A DNA stretch of 64,000 nt from an uncultured Muribaculaceae bacterium (lineage in GTDB: Bacteria; Bacteroidota; Bacteroidia; Bacteroidales; Muribaculaceae), in the NCBI GenBank assembly GCA_944320595.1, contig CALUIB010000016.1, positions 1 through 64,000 of the forward strand. The letters run 5' to 3'. The position numbers and the translations under genes were made by a program. Under the pieces are notes generated by a model that saw only the letters and a list, made by a program, of their open reading frames with translations, was not told the DNA's origin and did not search any database. Of the stretch, positions 34,293 through 44,291 are shown piece after piece (within the stretch, counting starts at the first letter, position 1; each line of letters opens with the position of its first letter).

Positions 34293-35273
34293 TCACACTG
34301 TGGCGGTGAGCAGCGTGGCATTCCCCGTTATGCGCAGCGACGAAGTGGCCGCAGGCACAAGTATTGTTTCGCCACGGTGCATCTCGGTTACGTTTGAGAA
34401 GTTATCCACAATCTCCACTGCACCCTCAAGGCACATGATGATGCGGAACGACTCGCACTGGCTCGAATCGATGTCGCAGGCGCAAGTGACATTGATTTTG
34501 CGCACGTCGAAGTAATTGCATTTCACAAGTTCCACTTCGCCTTCGTCGATGTGCTTGTAACTCGACTTGTAATTGTCATACACCTGGTAGTCGATTGCAT
34601 CGGCGGCAAGTTCGGTGTGCAATTCTCGCGGCTTGCCGTTGGCATCGAGGCGGCCAAAGTCATATACGCGGTAGGTTATGTCCGATGTCTGCTGTATCTC
34701 GGCAAGCAAGTTCCCTGCGCCTATGGCATGGATGCGGCCTGCAGGCAGGAAGAACAAATCGCCAGGATGAGAATCATGGCGAGCCACGGCATCCATTATG
34801 GTGTTGTCGGCAACCATGCGCTTGTAATCTTCACGTGTGATATTCTTCGCGAGCCCGGCATAGATAGGTGCGCCCTCGTCGGCATCGATGATATACCACA
34901 TTTCGGTCTTGCCGAAACTGTTGTGCCGCTTGCGAGCAAGCTCGTCGTCGGGGTGCACTTGCAGCGACAAGTCGCGCTTTGCATCGATTATCTTCACAAG
35001 CAACGGGAAAGTGTCGCCAAATTTCTCATACACGGCATCGCCCACAAGGTTGCCGCGGTACTTGCGTATGAGTTCGGGCAGCGTCATGCCGCGGTCGTCG
35101 CCCTCGGCAACCACCGACTCATGCCCCGGCACGCCCGACACTTCCCAGCTCTCGCCTATTTGGTGCTGGTCGGTAGTGATGCCCTTGTAAGGGGCTATGC
35201 GTTCTCCCCCCCAAAGCACCGACTTCAAGTAGGGAACAAATTTAAATGGTTTGATATTCTGCGTTCTGTCCAT
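34293..35273 (-). CDS. manA: Mannose-6-phosphate isomerase, class I
   Basis: A 326-residue cupin enzyme that interconverts mannose-6-phosphate and fructose-6-phosphate. The zinc site includes SLQVHPDDELA, and GQ..ESWEVSG corresponds to ..IGESWEVSGV; HAIGAGNLLAEIQQTSDITY holds the further His and Arg-side residues. It is the last gene of the minus-strand mannan operon and drains its mannose units into glycolysis. It follows the epimerase by 16 bp. Confidence 0.92.
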   Translation of the reverse strand: MDRTQNIKPFKFVPYLKSVLWGGERIAPYKGITTDQHQIGESWEVSGVPGHESVVAEGDDRGMTLPELIRKYRGNLVGDAVYEKFGDTFPLLVKIIDAKRDLSLQVHPDDELARKRHNSFGKTEMWYIIDADEGAPIYAGLAKNITREDYKRMVADNTIMDAVARHDSHPGDLFFLPAGRIHAIGAGNLLAEIQQTSDITYRVYDFGRLDANGKPRELHTELAADAIDYQVYDNYKSSYKHIDEGEVELVKCNYFDVRKINVTCACDIDSSQCESFRIIMCLEGAVEIVDNFSNVTEMHRGETILVPAATSSLRITGNATLLTATV

Positions 35274-35289
35274 TCTGCGTGTATATATA

Positions 35290-36489
35290 TTATTCTCCTA
35301 ATACCGAATAAGTTTCAAGGCACATACGGCTGTTGTGGTAAGGGCACTTCCAGAAACCGGCCTTGTCGTCGGTGCGGTTGATGCTGCCGTCGGCCTTGCG
35401 GCTCCAGTACCATTCGCCACCTTCACGGTCAACAAGGTTGTTCTTAATGTACTCCCACGTTTCCACTGCCATGCCAAGTGCCTTGCCGTAACCGTGGAAT
35501 TTATACAGGTAGGCAAGTCCTACGACCTGCTCGGCCTGAACCCACCAGTGCTTGTCGTTGTCATACGAGCCGTCGCCGTGGCGTTCATACACCATCGAGC
35601 CGTCGCTGCAACGCCCTTGCAGGGCAGCCTCGGCTATGTTCCATGTGTGCGACAGGGCTTTTGCTATCAAGTCGTTGTCGCCAAGTGCCTGCGCGGCTTC
35701 AAGCAGCAACCACGATGCCTCGATGTCGTGCCCGAACGACTGCTCATGGTCGTGTCGCACCCAGTTCTCGTCGAAGAACAGCCCCAGGTGGTGGTTGCTG
35801 CCGTCTTCCATCACGTCGAGGAAGATGTGCATCAGTTCCACAATGGCACTGCGCAGGTCGGCATCGGGCCACACGCGGTAAAGGTTGGTGTATGGCTCTA
35901 TGATGTGCAAGTGCGTGTTCATGGTCTTTTTCTCGTTCTCGTCCTTGTCGCTAAGGCGCATGTCGGCAATCTCGCCCCATTCACGGGTGCAGGCCTCGAT
36001 GTAGCCGCCGCGCTCGCGGTCGCGGCTGTGCCCCTCAATGTCGTGGAACAGCCGACGGGCATATTCCAGAGCTTCCTTGTCGCCATTGGCACGGACCAGC
36101 TCGCTCAAGCCGTAAATAACGAACCCAATCGCATAAAACTGTTTCTTGGTGTCGAGCGGAGTGCCGTCGGCATTGAGCGACCAATATATGCCGCCAAATT
36201 CCTTGTCATAGAAATTGTCGATGATGTAACGCTTGGCACGGTTGGCCATCTCCAGGTATTCAGGCTTGCCGGTCACACGGTAGGCCGCGGCAAACGACCA
36301 CAGTATGCGCCCGTTGAGTATGGCACCCTTGGGGGCATCGGCATCAAGCTGGTCGTTGCCGTCGCGGCGGCCATAGAAACCACCGCGCGAGTCCACCATC
36401 TTGCCAGTCCAGTAAGGCAATATGTTGTTTTCCAAGTTGTCGATAAGCTCGGCGCGGAACTTCTGTATGTCGATATTCATTGTTTCCAT
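35290..36489 (-). CDS. AGE-family 2-epimerase (cellobiose/mannobiose 2-epimerase)
   Basis: A 399-residue cytosolic (alpha/alpha)6-barrel enzyme; the true start may be ATG 36480 (MNIDIQKF). Markers are GGFYGRRDG, SFGHDIEASWLLLEAA and KHWWVQAEQVVGLAYLYKFH, with NSRMCLETYS near the end. In Bacteroides fragilis a related enzyme turns beta-1,4-mannobiose into mannosylglucose for a GH130 phosphorylase. The GH130 gene two genes upstream supports the same job. A TAACTTTG (36506-36513) before it may be an internal -7 element. Confidence 0.9.
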   Translation of the reverse strand: METMNIDIQKFRAELIDNLENNILPYWTGKMVDSRGGFYGRRDGNDQLDADAPKGAILNGRILWSFAAAYRVTGKPEYLEMANRAKRYIIDNFYDKEFGGIYWSLNADGTPLDTKKQFYAIGFVIYGLSELVRANGDKEALEYARRLFHDIEGHSRDRERGGYIEACTREWGEIADMRLSDKDENEKKTMNTHLHIIEPYTNLYRVWPDADLRSAIVELMHIFLDVMEDGSNHHLGLFFDENWVRHDHEQSFGHDIEASWLLLEAAQALGDNDLIAKALSHTWNIAEAALQGRCSDGSMVYERHGDGSYDNDKHWWVQAEQVVGLAYLYKFHGYGKALGMAVETWEYIKNNLVDREGGEWYWSRKADGSINRTDDKAGFWKCPYHNSRMCLETYSVLGE

Positions 36490-36519
36490 TCCCGATTCTA
36501 TTTTGCAAAGTTATATGAT

Positions 36520-37938
36520 TTATTCCACGCTCTTGGAGCGTATTTGTTTCAATTGTTGCTCTATTTGCGTCATTCGCTTGGTGTTTAGCGGATAGAACGA
36601 CGAAACCAGTATGGCAATACCCGCCACTATGGCCGGTATCCAGCTCATGAGCCACCACAGGCACGATATGGCCTGAGCGGGTTGCACCTGCCCCGGTGCG
36701 AGGTCGGTCACATAACCGAACATTCCCAAAATCCACATCACTGCGGCACCGCCGAATGCACTGCCAAACTTCTGCGCCATCGACGATGACGAGAATATGA
36801 GCCCCGTCGAGGCCGTGTTGTATTTAAGCTCGGCATAGTCCGACACGTCGGCATACATACTCCATATAAGCGGCGAAATGATGCCCGTGCATATAGAAAT
36901 CACAATCTGCAACAGCAGCATCAGCCAAAATCCCGTCTGGCTCACCGGCACGAAGAAGAATGCTATGCTCAACACCACAAGGGCGAAGTTGGTCCATATA
37001 AACGTGCCTTTCTTGCCAAGTGCCTTGGTGATGGGGACGGTGAGCGATACGCCCACCATGTTGGCCACCTCGCCAACGCTCAAGAACAATCCCGAGTAGA
37101 ACAGTATCTGCAAGCCAAACAGCACAAGGCTCACCTCGGCACCGCCGGGAGCAACCACGTCGGCGAAGAAATAAGCCACAGCCGACCCGCGCACGGTGTT
37201 AAACAGGTTGGTGCACAACGCAGCCCCTATCATGAGCCACCACGGGGAGTTGGCAAGCAGTGCCTTTAGGTCGTTGCCCACCGATACGGTCGAAACACTC
37301 TTTATGCGCTCGGTGGTAAGTGCAAAGCAGCACAAGAACAGCACAAAGCATACTGCGGCTATGCATATCATGGCCCACTGGCTGCCTGCTGCAGCATCGG
37401 GAGCTTCGGCTGAGCCGAATACCGTGCCTGCAAAGTAATTCGACAGCGGCTCCCACGAGGCGAGTGCTATGAAGCTACCGCCGTATGCGAAAAACATTCG
37501 GTAGGACGACAGCACCGTCTTTTGGCTTGAATCGTCGGTGATGACGCCAAGCATCGCGCCGTATGGCACATTGATGCCCGTGTAAACCGTCATCATCAAT
37601 ATGTAGGTGAAATAGGCCCAAAACAACTTTGCGCCATATTCCCAGCCGGGCGTGGTGAAGACAAGCACACCGCAGATGGCAAACGGGGCGGCCACCCACA
37701 GCAAGTAGGGGCGGTACTTGCCCCAGCGCGTCTTGGTGCGGTCGGCAATGGTGCCCATCACGGGGTCGGACACCGCATCCCAAATGCGAGTAACGAGAAA
37801 GAGCATCGCGGCATCGTTGAACTTCAGTCCGAAAATATTGGAATAAAAGAACGGCAGGTAATACGACAGTATCTTCCAAAACATCGAAGATGCCATATCA
37901 CCGAAACCGTATCCTATTTTTTCTTTTAATGGTATCAT
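36520..37938 (-). CDS. MFS sugar:cation symporter (GPH family) for manno-disaccharides
   Basis: A 472-residue inner-membrane transporter of the glycoside-pentoside-hexuronide group: IGYGFGDMASSMFWKILSYY at the start, DAVSDPVMGTIADRTKTRWG (the Asp motif) and IRxxx equivalents in the loop between TM2 and 3. About 12 spans. Between GH130 and the epimerase, it most likely brings mannobiose or mannosylglucose into the cytosol. Confidence 0.9.
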   Translation of the reverse strand: MIPLKEKIGYGFGDMASSMFWKILSYYLPFFYSNIFGLKFNDAAMLFLVTRIWDAVSDPVMGTIADRTKTRWGKYRPYLLWVAAPFAICGVLVFTTPGWEYGAKLFWAYFTYILMMTVYTGINVPYGAMLGVITDDSSQKTVLSSYRMFFAYGGSFIALASWEPLSNYFAGTVFGSAEAPDAAAGSQWAMICIAAVCFVLFLCCFALTTERIKSVSTVSVGNDLKALLANSPWWLMIGAALCTNLFNTVRGSAVAYFFADVVAPGGAEVSLVLFGLQILFYSGLFLSVGEVANMVGVSLTVPITKALGKKGTFIWTNFALVVLSIAFFFVPVSQTGFWLMLLLQIVISICTGIISPLIWSMYADVSDYAELKYNTASTGLIFSSSSMAQKFGSAFGGAAVMWILGMFGYVTDLAPGQVQPAQAISCLWWLMSWIPAIVAGIAILVSSFYPLNTKRMTQIEQQLKQIRSKSVE

Positions 37939-37973
37939 TTATTCGTCGTTCAGCAGGTTTATGTAATTGAAAT

Positions 37974-38001
37974 GTAGAGACGCGGCGCACCGCGTCTCTA
38001 C
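37974..38001. repeat. Palindromic unit between symporter and GH130 genes
   Basis: GTAGAGACGCGG-cgca-CCGCGTCTCTAC forms a perfect 12-bp stem. It is the same design as the palindrome at 42634-42661. It could attenuate or process the operon mRNA. Confidence 0.75.
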
Positions 38002-38015
38002 GCATATTGGTGGGG

Positions 38016-39185
38016 TTAGCGGCCCATTATCTTCAGGTTCTTGTCGATAAGGCGGTTGAGCGTCTTAACCGATTCGCTGGTCGAGAGTCCGTCGGCCGGG
38101 GTATTCATGCAGTAGTCCACAAGGCGGTCGATGGTTGACGTGGCCACGTGCATACGTGTGTCGCTCGATGCGTAATAGATGTACACTGTGCCATCCTCGT
38201 CGGCAATCCAGCCGTTGGTGAAAAGCACGTTCATCACGTCGCCTATGTATTCCTCGCCCACTGGTGCCATGAAATAGCCGCCTGGGGTGGCTATCTCGCG
38301 CCAAGGCTCGTCGAGGGCAGTCATGTACATATAAAGCACGTAACGCAGCCCCGATGCGCAGCCTCGCACGCCGTGTGCCAGGTGCAGCCAGCCCTTGGGG
38401 GTCTTGATGGGGTGCGGGCCTTCGCCGTTCTTCACCTCCTTGATGGTGTGATAGTAGCGGCAGTCGATTATCTTTTCTTCCTTCACCTCGGCATTGGTAA
38501 TGTCGTCGATGAGCGCCCACCCTATGCCGCCGCCGCTGCCGGCATCGATAAAGCCGTCTTGCGGACGGGTGTAGAGGGCATACTTGCCATCGACAAACTC
38601 GGGGTGCAGCACCACGTTGCGCTGCTGGCTGCGGCTCTTCAGGTCGGGAAGGCGTTCCCAGTTCACAAGGTCCTTGGTGCGGGCTATGCCGCAAGTGGCA
38701 GTGGCCGCGCTAAGGTCGTTGGGGAAAGCCGGGTCGTGGCGTTCCACGCAGAAAAGACCGTAAACCCACCCGTCCTCGTGAGCCGTCAGTCGCATGTCAT
38801 ACACGTTGATTGCAGGATCGTCGGTATCGGGCATGGTGATAGGATGGTCGTGGAAACGGAAGTTGTCGATGCCGTTGGGGCTTTCGGCGACGGCAAAGAA
38901 CGACTTGCGGTCGGCACCTTCCACGCGGACAACGAGCACATACTTGCCGTTCCACTTGATTGCGCCCGAATTAAGCGTGGCGTTCACGCCTATGCGCTCC
39001 ATGAAGTAAGGGTTGCTCACAGGGTCGTAGTCATAACGCCAGAATGGAGGAGCCATGCGTGCCGTAACCACAGGGTTCTTGTAGCGGCAGTATATGCCGT
39101 TGTCTTCTATCTTTTCGTTAGGGCGGCTTACCAATTCCTCATATTCGCGCTCTACCTTGTTTTTTCTTTCTTCAAAGATTGACAT
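38016..39185 (-). CDS. GH130 4-O-beta-D-mannosyl-D-glucose phosphorylase
   Basis: A 389-residue cytosolic five-bladed propeller enzyme. It breaks mannosylglucose with phosphate into mannose-1-phosphate and glucose. Family markers: [17 protein letters not shown], the catalytic Asp in [34 protein letters not shown] and [18 protein letters not shown]. The size equals that of the Bacteroides fragilis enzyme (about 388 residues). Together with the 2-epimerase and symporter it defines the phosphorolytic mannan pathway. Confidence 0.92.
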   Translation of the reverse strand: MSIFEERKNKVEREYEELVSRPNEKIEDNGIYCRYKNPVVTARMAPPFWRYDYDPVSNPYFMERIGVNATLNSGAIKWNGKYVLVVRVEGADRKSFFAVAESPNGIDNFRFHDHPITMPDTDDPAINVYDMRLTAHEDGWVYGLFCVERHDPAFPNDLSAATATCGIARTKDLVNWERLPDLKSRSQQRNVVLHPEFVDGKYALYTRPQDGFIDAGSGGGIGWALIDDITNAEVKEEKIIDCRYYHTIKEVKNGEGPHPIKTPKGWLHLAHGVRGCASGLRYVLYMYMTALDEPWREIATPGGYFMAPVGEEYIGDVMNVLFTNGWIADEDGTVYIYYASSDTRMHVATSTIDRLVDYCMNTPADGLSTSESVKTLNRLIDKNLKIMGR

Positions 39186-39227
39186 AACAGTTTTTATTTT
39201 GAAAGTGTTGTTCTTTATTGTGTTGAT

Positions 39228-40355
39228 TTATTTTATTTTTTCCAAGTCGCGGGCAAAAAGCGTGCGGTCGTCGTTGTAGAACTCGATGAACGACGGCACC
39301 GACTCTTGCCCCGGATATGGCGCATAGAAGTGCTTGGGATTGTCGTGGGCGTTGCGCCACACCGACACGTAACATATAGGGTACTCCTTGATGTTGTCGA
39401 GCAGCACACTGGTCCACCAGTCGGCCATGGGCAGGCCCTCGCTGCCAGTCTCGGTGAAAGCTGCGAGCTTGCCGCGCTCGCGGGCTGCGGTGCAGGCCGA
39501 GCCTATCACGTTGCGTACACGTTCAAGGTATGTGTCCTTGCCAGCCGCGCCGTCGAAGTGGTAAACGTCGCCACCCATTATGTCAATTATGCTGTCGCCC
39601 GGATAGCGTTCAAGGTAGCTTGCCACGTCGGTCACGTTGTCCTTGTCGGGCGAATAAGCCCACAGCACGTTGTCGATTCCTTTCTCTTTGAAAATGTCGT
39701 AGGTGAGCTGCCACAGAGCCTTGTAGTCGTCGGCCGAACAGTGGTCTTGCCCCCACCAGAACCAGCTACCTGTGTGTTCGTGCCACGGGCGGAACACCAC
39801 GCCTATGCGGTTCCCCTCGTCATCGCGCAGCGAGCCAATGAAGTCGGCAGCGCGGCTTATCCACACTTTTATGGTATCGTTGAGCGGATTGCCTGCGGTG
39901 ACGCACTGGCGCACCACCGAGTCGCCCTCGCAGTTCCAAGAGTCGCCGCGCGACTGTGGGTTGCGCACGTGCCAACTGAATGTGTTTATGCCTCCGCGGC
40001 GGTCTTGCTTTGCCACTTCGCGGCGAATTACATTGAATGGCACGCCGTCAAGCTCCTTGTCGCAATTCCACTCTATCAGGCCAAGGTCCCAGTTCATCAC
40101 GCCAGGATAGTCGCCGCACACCGAGCGCACGTCGCAACTGTCTTCCAGCCCCACCCATGTGTGGCCATAGGCCGTGGCATCGTGCATGCCGAAGGCAAAG
40201 CCGTGGCGGCCGATGCTGTCTAACCGCACACGCAGTTCCTCGGCCGGCGTTGGCTGCGCCGTGGCAGCCGTTTCGGCTGTGCCGCCGCCACCGCAGCTCA
40301 TCATTGCAGCCATGACGGGGAACATATATAACATATACTTTTTCATCGCTTTCAT
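39228..40355 (-). CDS. GH26 beta-mannanase lipoprotein
   Basis: A 375-residue lipoprotein (AAMMSCGGG lipobox). GH26 acid/base Glu is in VFRPWHEHTGSWFWWG and nucleophile Glu in AAFTETGSEGLP. It cuts beta-1,4-mannan in or on the outer membrane/periplasm, likely yielding mannobiose. It differs from the GH26 at 42694 and the two probably act at different stages. Confidence 0.9.
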   Translation of the reverse strand: MKAMKKYMLYMFPVMAAMMSCGGGGTAETAATAQPTPAEELRVRLDSIGRHGFAFGMHDATAYGHTWVGLEDSCDVRSVCGDYPGVMNWDLGLIEWNCDKELDGVPFNVIRREVAKQDRRGGINTFSWHVRNPQSRGDSWNCEGDSVVRQCVTAGNPLNDTIKVWISRAADFIGSLRDDEGNRIGVVFRPWHEHTGSWFWWGQDHCSADDYKALWQLTYDIFKEKGIDNVLWAYSPDKDNVTDVASYLERYPGDSIIDIMGGDVYHFDGAAGKDTYLERVRNVIGSACTAARERGKLAAFTETGSEGLPMADWWTSVLLDNIKEYPICYVSVWRNAHDNPKHFYAPYPGQESVPSFIEFYNDDRTLFARDLEKIK

Positions 40356-40356
40356 A

Positions 40357-42603
40357 TCACTTTACGTTAATCTTGATTTTCAACAAGTCTTCATCTTGGC
40401 TCGATGAACCCACCATCACCACAAAGCTACCCGGTTCCACCACCGTGTGGTAGTCGGCATCGAGCATGGCCAGCTTGTCGGGAGTGAGCGTGAAGTGCAC
40501 TCGCTTGCTTTCGCCAGCTTTCAATGCCACACGCTTGAAGTCTTTTAACTCCTTCACGGGGCGCGTCAGCGAGCTATACTCGTCGCGAATGTACAACTGC
40601 GCTATCTCCACGCCGTCGAGGTCGCCTGTGTTGGCAATGTCAACGGCCACGTCCACCTGCCCCTTGCCGTCGGCGTGTATCTCGCCGGTTGCCGACAGGT
40701 TGCTATATGCAAAAGTGGCATATGACAGCCCGTAGCCAAACGGGTAGAGCGGGCTGCTGGGCTTGCACACATAGGGGTGGAAATATTGCGACGGCTTGTG
40801 GTTATAGTAGCTGTGCAACTGTCCCACCGACCGAGGTATGGTCATCGACAACTTGCCGCTTGGGTTGACCTTGCCGAAAAGTATCTCGGCCACAGCCTGT
40901 CCGCCATACATTCCCGGCTCCCATGCCTCGATGATTGCAGGCAGGTTGTCGGCGGCCCATTCCACTCCGAGCGGGCGGCCATTGACCAGCACAAGCACCG
41001 TGGGCTTGCCCGACTGTGCCACCTGGCGTATAAGCTCCTCTTGCAATCCCACGAGGCCGATGTCGCTGCGGTCGGTGTCCTCGCCGCAGGTGCGGTCGTT
41101 CCACCTGTAGCGCATCATGTATTCACCGGCCACCACAATGTTAAGGTCGGCCGTGCAGGCCACTTCGGCGGCACGTTTCACACGCTTGGGGTCCATGTTG
41201 CGCGGGTCCCACCCTTGGCTCACATATACCACCTCGGCATCGCTGTCGGCCACGCAGTGGCTTATCCCTTCGAGTATCGTCACCACGTTCTCGGGTCGCT
41301 GGCTTGCCGACCAGTCGCCCATTATGTTCTCGTCTTGCGCATTGATGCCGGTGACGAGAATTTTGCGGTAACGCTTTGCATCGAGCGGCAACAGTCCGCC
41401 TTCGTTCTTCAGCAGCACTATGCTCTGCCGTGCGGCTTCGAGCGACGTGCGGCGATGCTCGGGGCACAGGCGCACCTGCATGGTCTTCTCGGGGTCGGCA
41501 AAGGGATGCTCGAACAGCCCGAGGCGGAACTTATAAGTGAGTATGCGGCGCACACTATCGTCGATGCGCTGCTCGTCGATATACCCCTCTTTTACAAGAC
41601 GACACACAGCATCAACCCAGCCGGGACCATGCATATGCATATCCATTCCGGCCATGATGCTTTGGCAGTATGCATCTTCAACAGTTTCGGCAGTGCCGTG
41701 CAAGTCGTGCACGTGCTCTATGTCCATCCAGTCGCTCACCACAAATCCATTGAACCCCCATTCATGGCGCAACACATCGGTCATTAGCCAGCGGTTGCTG
41801 TGGCACGGTGTGCCGTTAAGCTCGTTGTGTGACGGCATCACCGTGGCGGCACCGGCATCCACCCCAGCCTTGAACGGAGGGAAGAAAGTGGTGCGCAACG
41901 TGCGCTCGCTTATGTCGGCAGGGCTGCCATTGGTGCCGTTGTCGGGCTGGCTGCCACCTATCAAGTGCTTCACGCAGGCCAGCACGTCGTTCTCCCCGTC
42001 GAGGTTGCCCTGCAGGCCCAGCACCGTTTCCACGCCCATACGCTCCACAAGGTAAGGATCCTCTCCGTAAGTCTCGCCGCAACGTCCCCAGCGAGCGTCG
42101 CGCGCTACCTCCATATTAGGGTTGAAGGTCCAGTGCATATTCATGGCTCGCATCTCGGCAGCCGTCTGCCGTGCTATGTGTCGCGCCAGTTCGGTATTGA
42201 AAGTGCAGGCAAGCCCTATGTTGGTGGGATAAACCGTGTTATCGGGGCAGTTGGCGTTGCCGTGAATGGCATCGATGCCAAAGAGCAACGGAATGGCCAG
42301 ACGGCTCTCCATGGCCAGGCGTTGCAGGCGGTTGGCCTCGTCGAGCGTAATGACGTGAAGGAACGACCCTACGATACCCTGCCGCGTCCACTCCTCAAGT
42401 TCCTCGGGCTTGTGGCCGGGATAGATAGCCTGCGCCGTGTTGCGGAACAAGTCGTCGGCAGAGAGCGACGCAAGGTTATTTCGAAAGTGTTCAACGCCCA
42501 CCAATTGGTTGGTTTGCCCCACCTTCTCCTCAAGCGTCATGCGCCCGAGCAAGTCTTCCACCCTGTCGGCAATGGGTGCAGCCGGATTTTTGTAAGTTTC
42601 CAT
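40357..42603 (-). CDS. GH3 beta-glycosidase, no visible signal peptide
   Basis: A 748-residue enzyme with the GH3 two-domain core and a C-terminal fibronectin-like domain (GEIHADGKGQVDVAVDIANT to the end). The catalytic nucleophile is the Asp of FNGFVVSDWMD; KHLIGGSQPDNGTN is the substrate site. It begins METYKNPAAPIADRVEDLLG, without a signal sequence, so it may act in the cytosol on imported disaccharides; most Bacteroidales GH3 enzymes are exported. Beta-glucosidase or beta-mannosidase activity cannot be decided. Confidence 0.88.
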   Translation of the reverse strand: METYKNPAAPIADRVEDLLGRMTLEEKVGQTNQLVGVEHFRNNLASLSADDLFRNTAQAIYPGHKPEELEEWTRQGIVGSFLHVITLDEANRLQRLAMESRLAIPLLFGIDAIHGNANCPDNTVYPTNIGLACTFNTELARHIARQTAAEMRAMNMHWTFNPNMEVARDARWGRCGETYGEDPYLVERMGVETVLGLQGNLDGENDVLACVKHLIGGSQPDNGTNGSPADISERTLRTTFFPPFKAGVDAGAATVMPSHNELNGTPCHSNRWLMTDVLRHEWGFNGFVVSDWMDIEHVHDLHGTAETVEDAYCQSIMAGMDMHMHGPGWVDAVCRLVKEGYIDEQRIDDSVRRILTYKFRLGLFEHPFADPEKTMQVRLCPEHRRTSLEAARQSIVLLKNEGGLLPLDAKRYRKILVTGINAQDENIMGDWSASQRPENVVTILEGISHCVADSDAEVVYVSQGWDPRNMDPKRVKRAAEVACTADLNIVVAGEYMMRYRWNDRTCGEDTDRSDIGLVGLQEELIRQVAQSGKPTVLVLVNGRPLGVEWAADNLPAIIEAWEPGMYGGQAVAEILFGKVNPSGKLSMTIPRSVGQLHSYYNHKPSQYFHPYVCKPSSPLYPFGYGLSYATFAYSNLSATGEIHADGKGQVDVAVDIANTGDLDGVEIAQLYIRDEYSSLTRPVKELKDFKRVALKAGESKRVHFTLTPDKLAMLDADYHTVVEPGSFVVMVGSSSQDEDLLKIKINVK

Positions 42604-42633
42604 TCCTTTATGTGTGTGTTCTGCCTCCTTGCT

Positions 42634-42661
42634 GTAGAGACGCGATTAATCGCGTCTCTAC
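42634..42661. repeat. Perfect palindromic unit between GH3 and GH26 genes
   Basis: GTAGAGACGCGATT / AATCGCGTCTCTAC, a 28-bp perfect palindrome, in the 90-bp gap inside the mannan operon. Related to 37974-38001. Confidence 0.8.
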
Positions 42662-42693
42662 AATGCACAATGATGGCAAAATTTCAACTTTGT

Positions 42694-44130
42694 TTATTTC
42701 AAATCGCCGGGCATTTCGTTGCGAGTGATTACATATTCGCTGTTCATCAACTCACTCCAATATTCGGCTGTATTGAGGCTGTAGTTGGCATCCTCAGTGT
42801 TGAGCAAGATGTTTCCATCTTCATCGGTGTTGTACCAAACCATGAACCACGACCATGCCTCGCCGCTGTTGAAGCAAGTCTCGGGATTGGGAACATTGCC
42901 GCATTCGCTCAGCGTCACCATCTTCTTACCGTCGGCAACAGCAGTGGCAAAGTCAAATTGCAACTTCTTCGAGTCGATGTTGTCGGCATAGATGTCAACA
43001 CCTATAATATCTACATACTCGTCGCCGGGGTATGCGGCTATGGCATCGTCGAGATAGTTGGCAGTGTTTTCGGTAGGCACTTGCGCAGTCCATACCCATA
43101 TAAGGTTGTTAAGCCCATACACGTTTACGAGCTGGTCGTAGAGCAGTTTCCACAATTCTTTTGTGGCCTCAGGGCCCTTCTTTCCCCACCAGAACCAAGC
43201 ACCGTCGGCCATGCTGCCATAGAGGTCGTAGTTGCCTGCTGCCTCGTGGAGCGGACGCCAGATGACTGCGATGCCTGCATCTTGCAGCAGTTTCAAGTAA
43301 CCGGCCACCTTTTCGATGTCGGCCATGATGAAGTCGTGCTGCCAAGTACCCTCGGTGAGTGCGGCCTCGATGTCGAAGCTGGAATTTGCACTGTAAGTGT
43401 CAATGGCATCGCCCTCGTTGCTCGGCGTGTTCCAGTGCCACATGTATGTCACAAGGCCGTTGTTGTCCCATTGCGTCTTGGCCGGGGTGATGTCGCTATA
43501 GTCAATCCAGTTTGCAGGAGAGTAAGCAAGGTGAATGAAGTCGTAGCCCGTCAATGCAGGATATTTGCCAGTGGTCGTGTTCACGAGGTCGGCAAAGTCG
43601 TTGTTGTTGGCCACGTTGGCCATAACGCCCGAGAGGGTATGCACGGTGTACTGCTCAAGCAGGAAGTTATACACGTTCTTGGCCTGCTGCGTGGCATTGC
43701 CGTTGACAAGCGAGGTAGTTACCAGGCTCTTGTCGAGCCCCACGACGGTCTCGAAGTTCACAGTTAACGCACCCGAGGTCATCGACGAGTTGTCGGTATT
43801 GTAGAATGCCCCGGCAGGAACCGAGATTGTGTAGTCGGTACCAGCGTCGAGCGTCAAGGGTATCACCACGTTTTTCACGTCGGCAGTATCGATGACAGGA
43901 GTAACGGCAGTACCGTTGACGGTTACACTGGCCGACTCATTGATGGCCATGTGGTAGTTATAAGAGAGGGTGAGCTGCGTGGTCAACCCGGCCAGTACCG
44001 AAGAACCCTCGGCTATCGACTGCGAGCGCAGCGTGACGGGTGTCTGCGTCATCATGGTCTCGTCGTCGTCGCAAGAAACGAGTGCAACAGCCATGAGCAA
44101 CACCGCCGGTATAGTTTTCAAGAATTTCAT
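42694..44130 (-). CDS. GH26 endo-beta-mannanase lipoprotein with N-terminal Ig-like domain
   Basis: A 478-residue lipoprotein (LMAVALVSCDDD lipobox, acidic residues after Cys suggesting surface export). Residues ~35-130 form an Ig-like/SbsA-type domain (VTLRSQSIAEGSSVL..). The GH26 barrel follows with WRPLHEAAGNYDLYG (acid/base), WFWWGKKG and VTLSECGNVPNPE (nucleophile). As the surface mannanase it would cut polymer bound by SusD and the glycan-binding proteins. Confidence 0.88.
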   Translation of the reverse strand: MKFLKTIPAVLLMAVALVSCDDDETMMTQTPVTLRSQSIAEGSSVLAGLTTQLTLSYNYHMAINESASVTVNGTAVTPVIDTADVKNVVIPLTLDAGTDYTISVPAGAFYNTDNSSMTSGALTVNFETVVGLDKSLVTTSLVNGNATQQAKNVYNFLLEQYTVHTLSGVMANVANNNDFADLVNTTTGKYPALTGYDFIHLAYSPANWIDYSDITPAKTQWDNNGLVTYMWHWNTPSNEGDAIDTYSANSSFDIEAALTEGTWQHDFIMADIEKVAGYLKLLQDAGIAVIWRPLHEAAGNYDLYGSMADGAWFWWGKKGPEATKELWKLLYDQLVNVYGLNNLIWVWTAQVPTENTANYLDDAIAAYPGDEYVDIIGVDIYADNIDSKKLQFDFATAVADGKKMVTLSECGNVPNPETCFNSGEAWSWFMVWYNTDEDGNILLNTEDANYSLNTAEYWSELMNSEYVITRNEMPGDLK

Positions 44131-44181
44131 AATCTATGTCAAGTAATATATTGGAAAGTTACTAATTATTCTTTGTTTTCA

Positions 44182-44240
44182 AAAGAGGCTCGATGCCCGC
44201 CCGCCCCACACAGTGGGGAACGGGCACCGGCTCTCTTTCG
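44182..44240 (-). terminator. GC-rich hairpin between IPT lipoprotein and GH26 genes
   Basis: The segment pairs GAGGCTCGATGCCCG with CGGGCACCGGCTCTC imperfectly and an inner CCCC..GGGG, flanked by A/T runs. It lies in the longest gap inside the locus (44131-44291) and could reduce downstream transcription. Confidence 0.45.
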
Positions 44241-44291
44241 CAAGTTGGTTGATTGTTTATGTATAGAACCTATTGAATGCTCTATCGGTAT

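Noticed and set aside
35335-36588. Long plus-strand frame (417 codons) over the epimerase gene
   Set aside because: Antisense of a recognised AGE-family enzyme; composition typical of a shadow frame.
41965-43767. 600-codon plus-strand frame over GH3 and GH26 genes
   Set aside because: Spans two real genes in antisense including the gap with the palindrome; no signal or motif.
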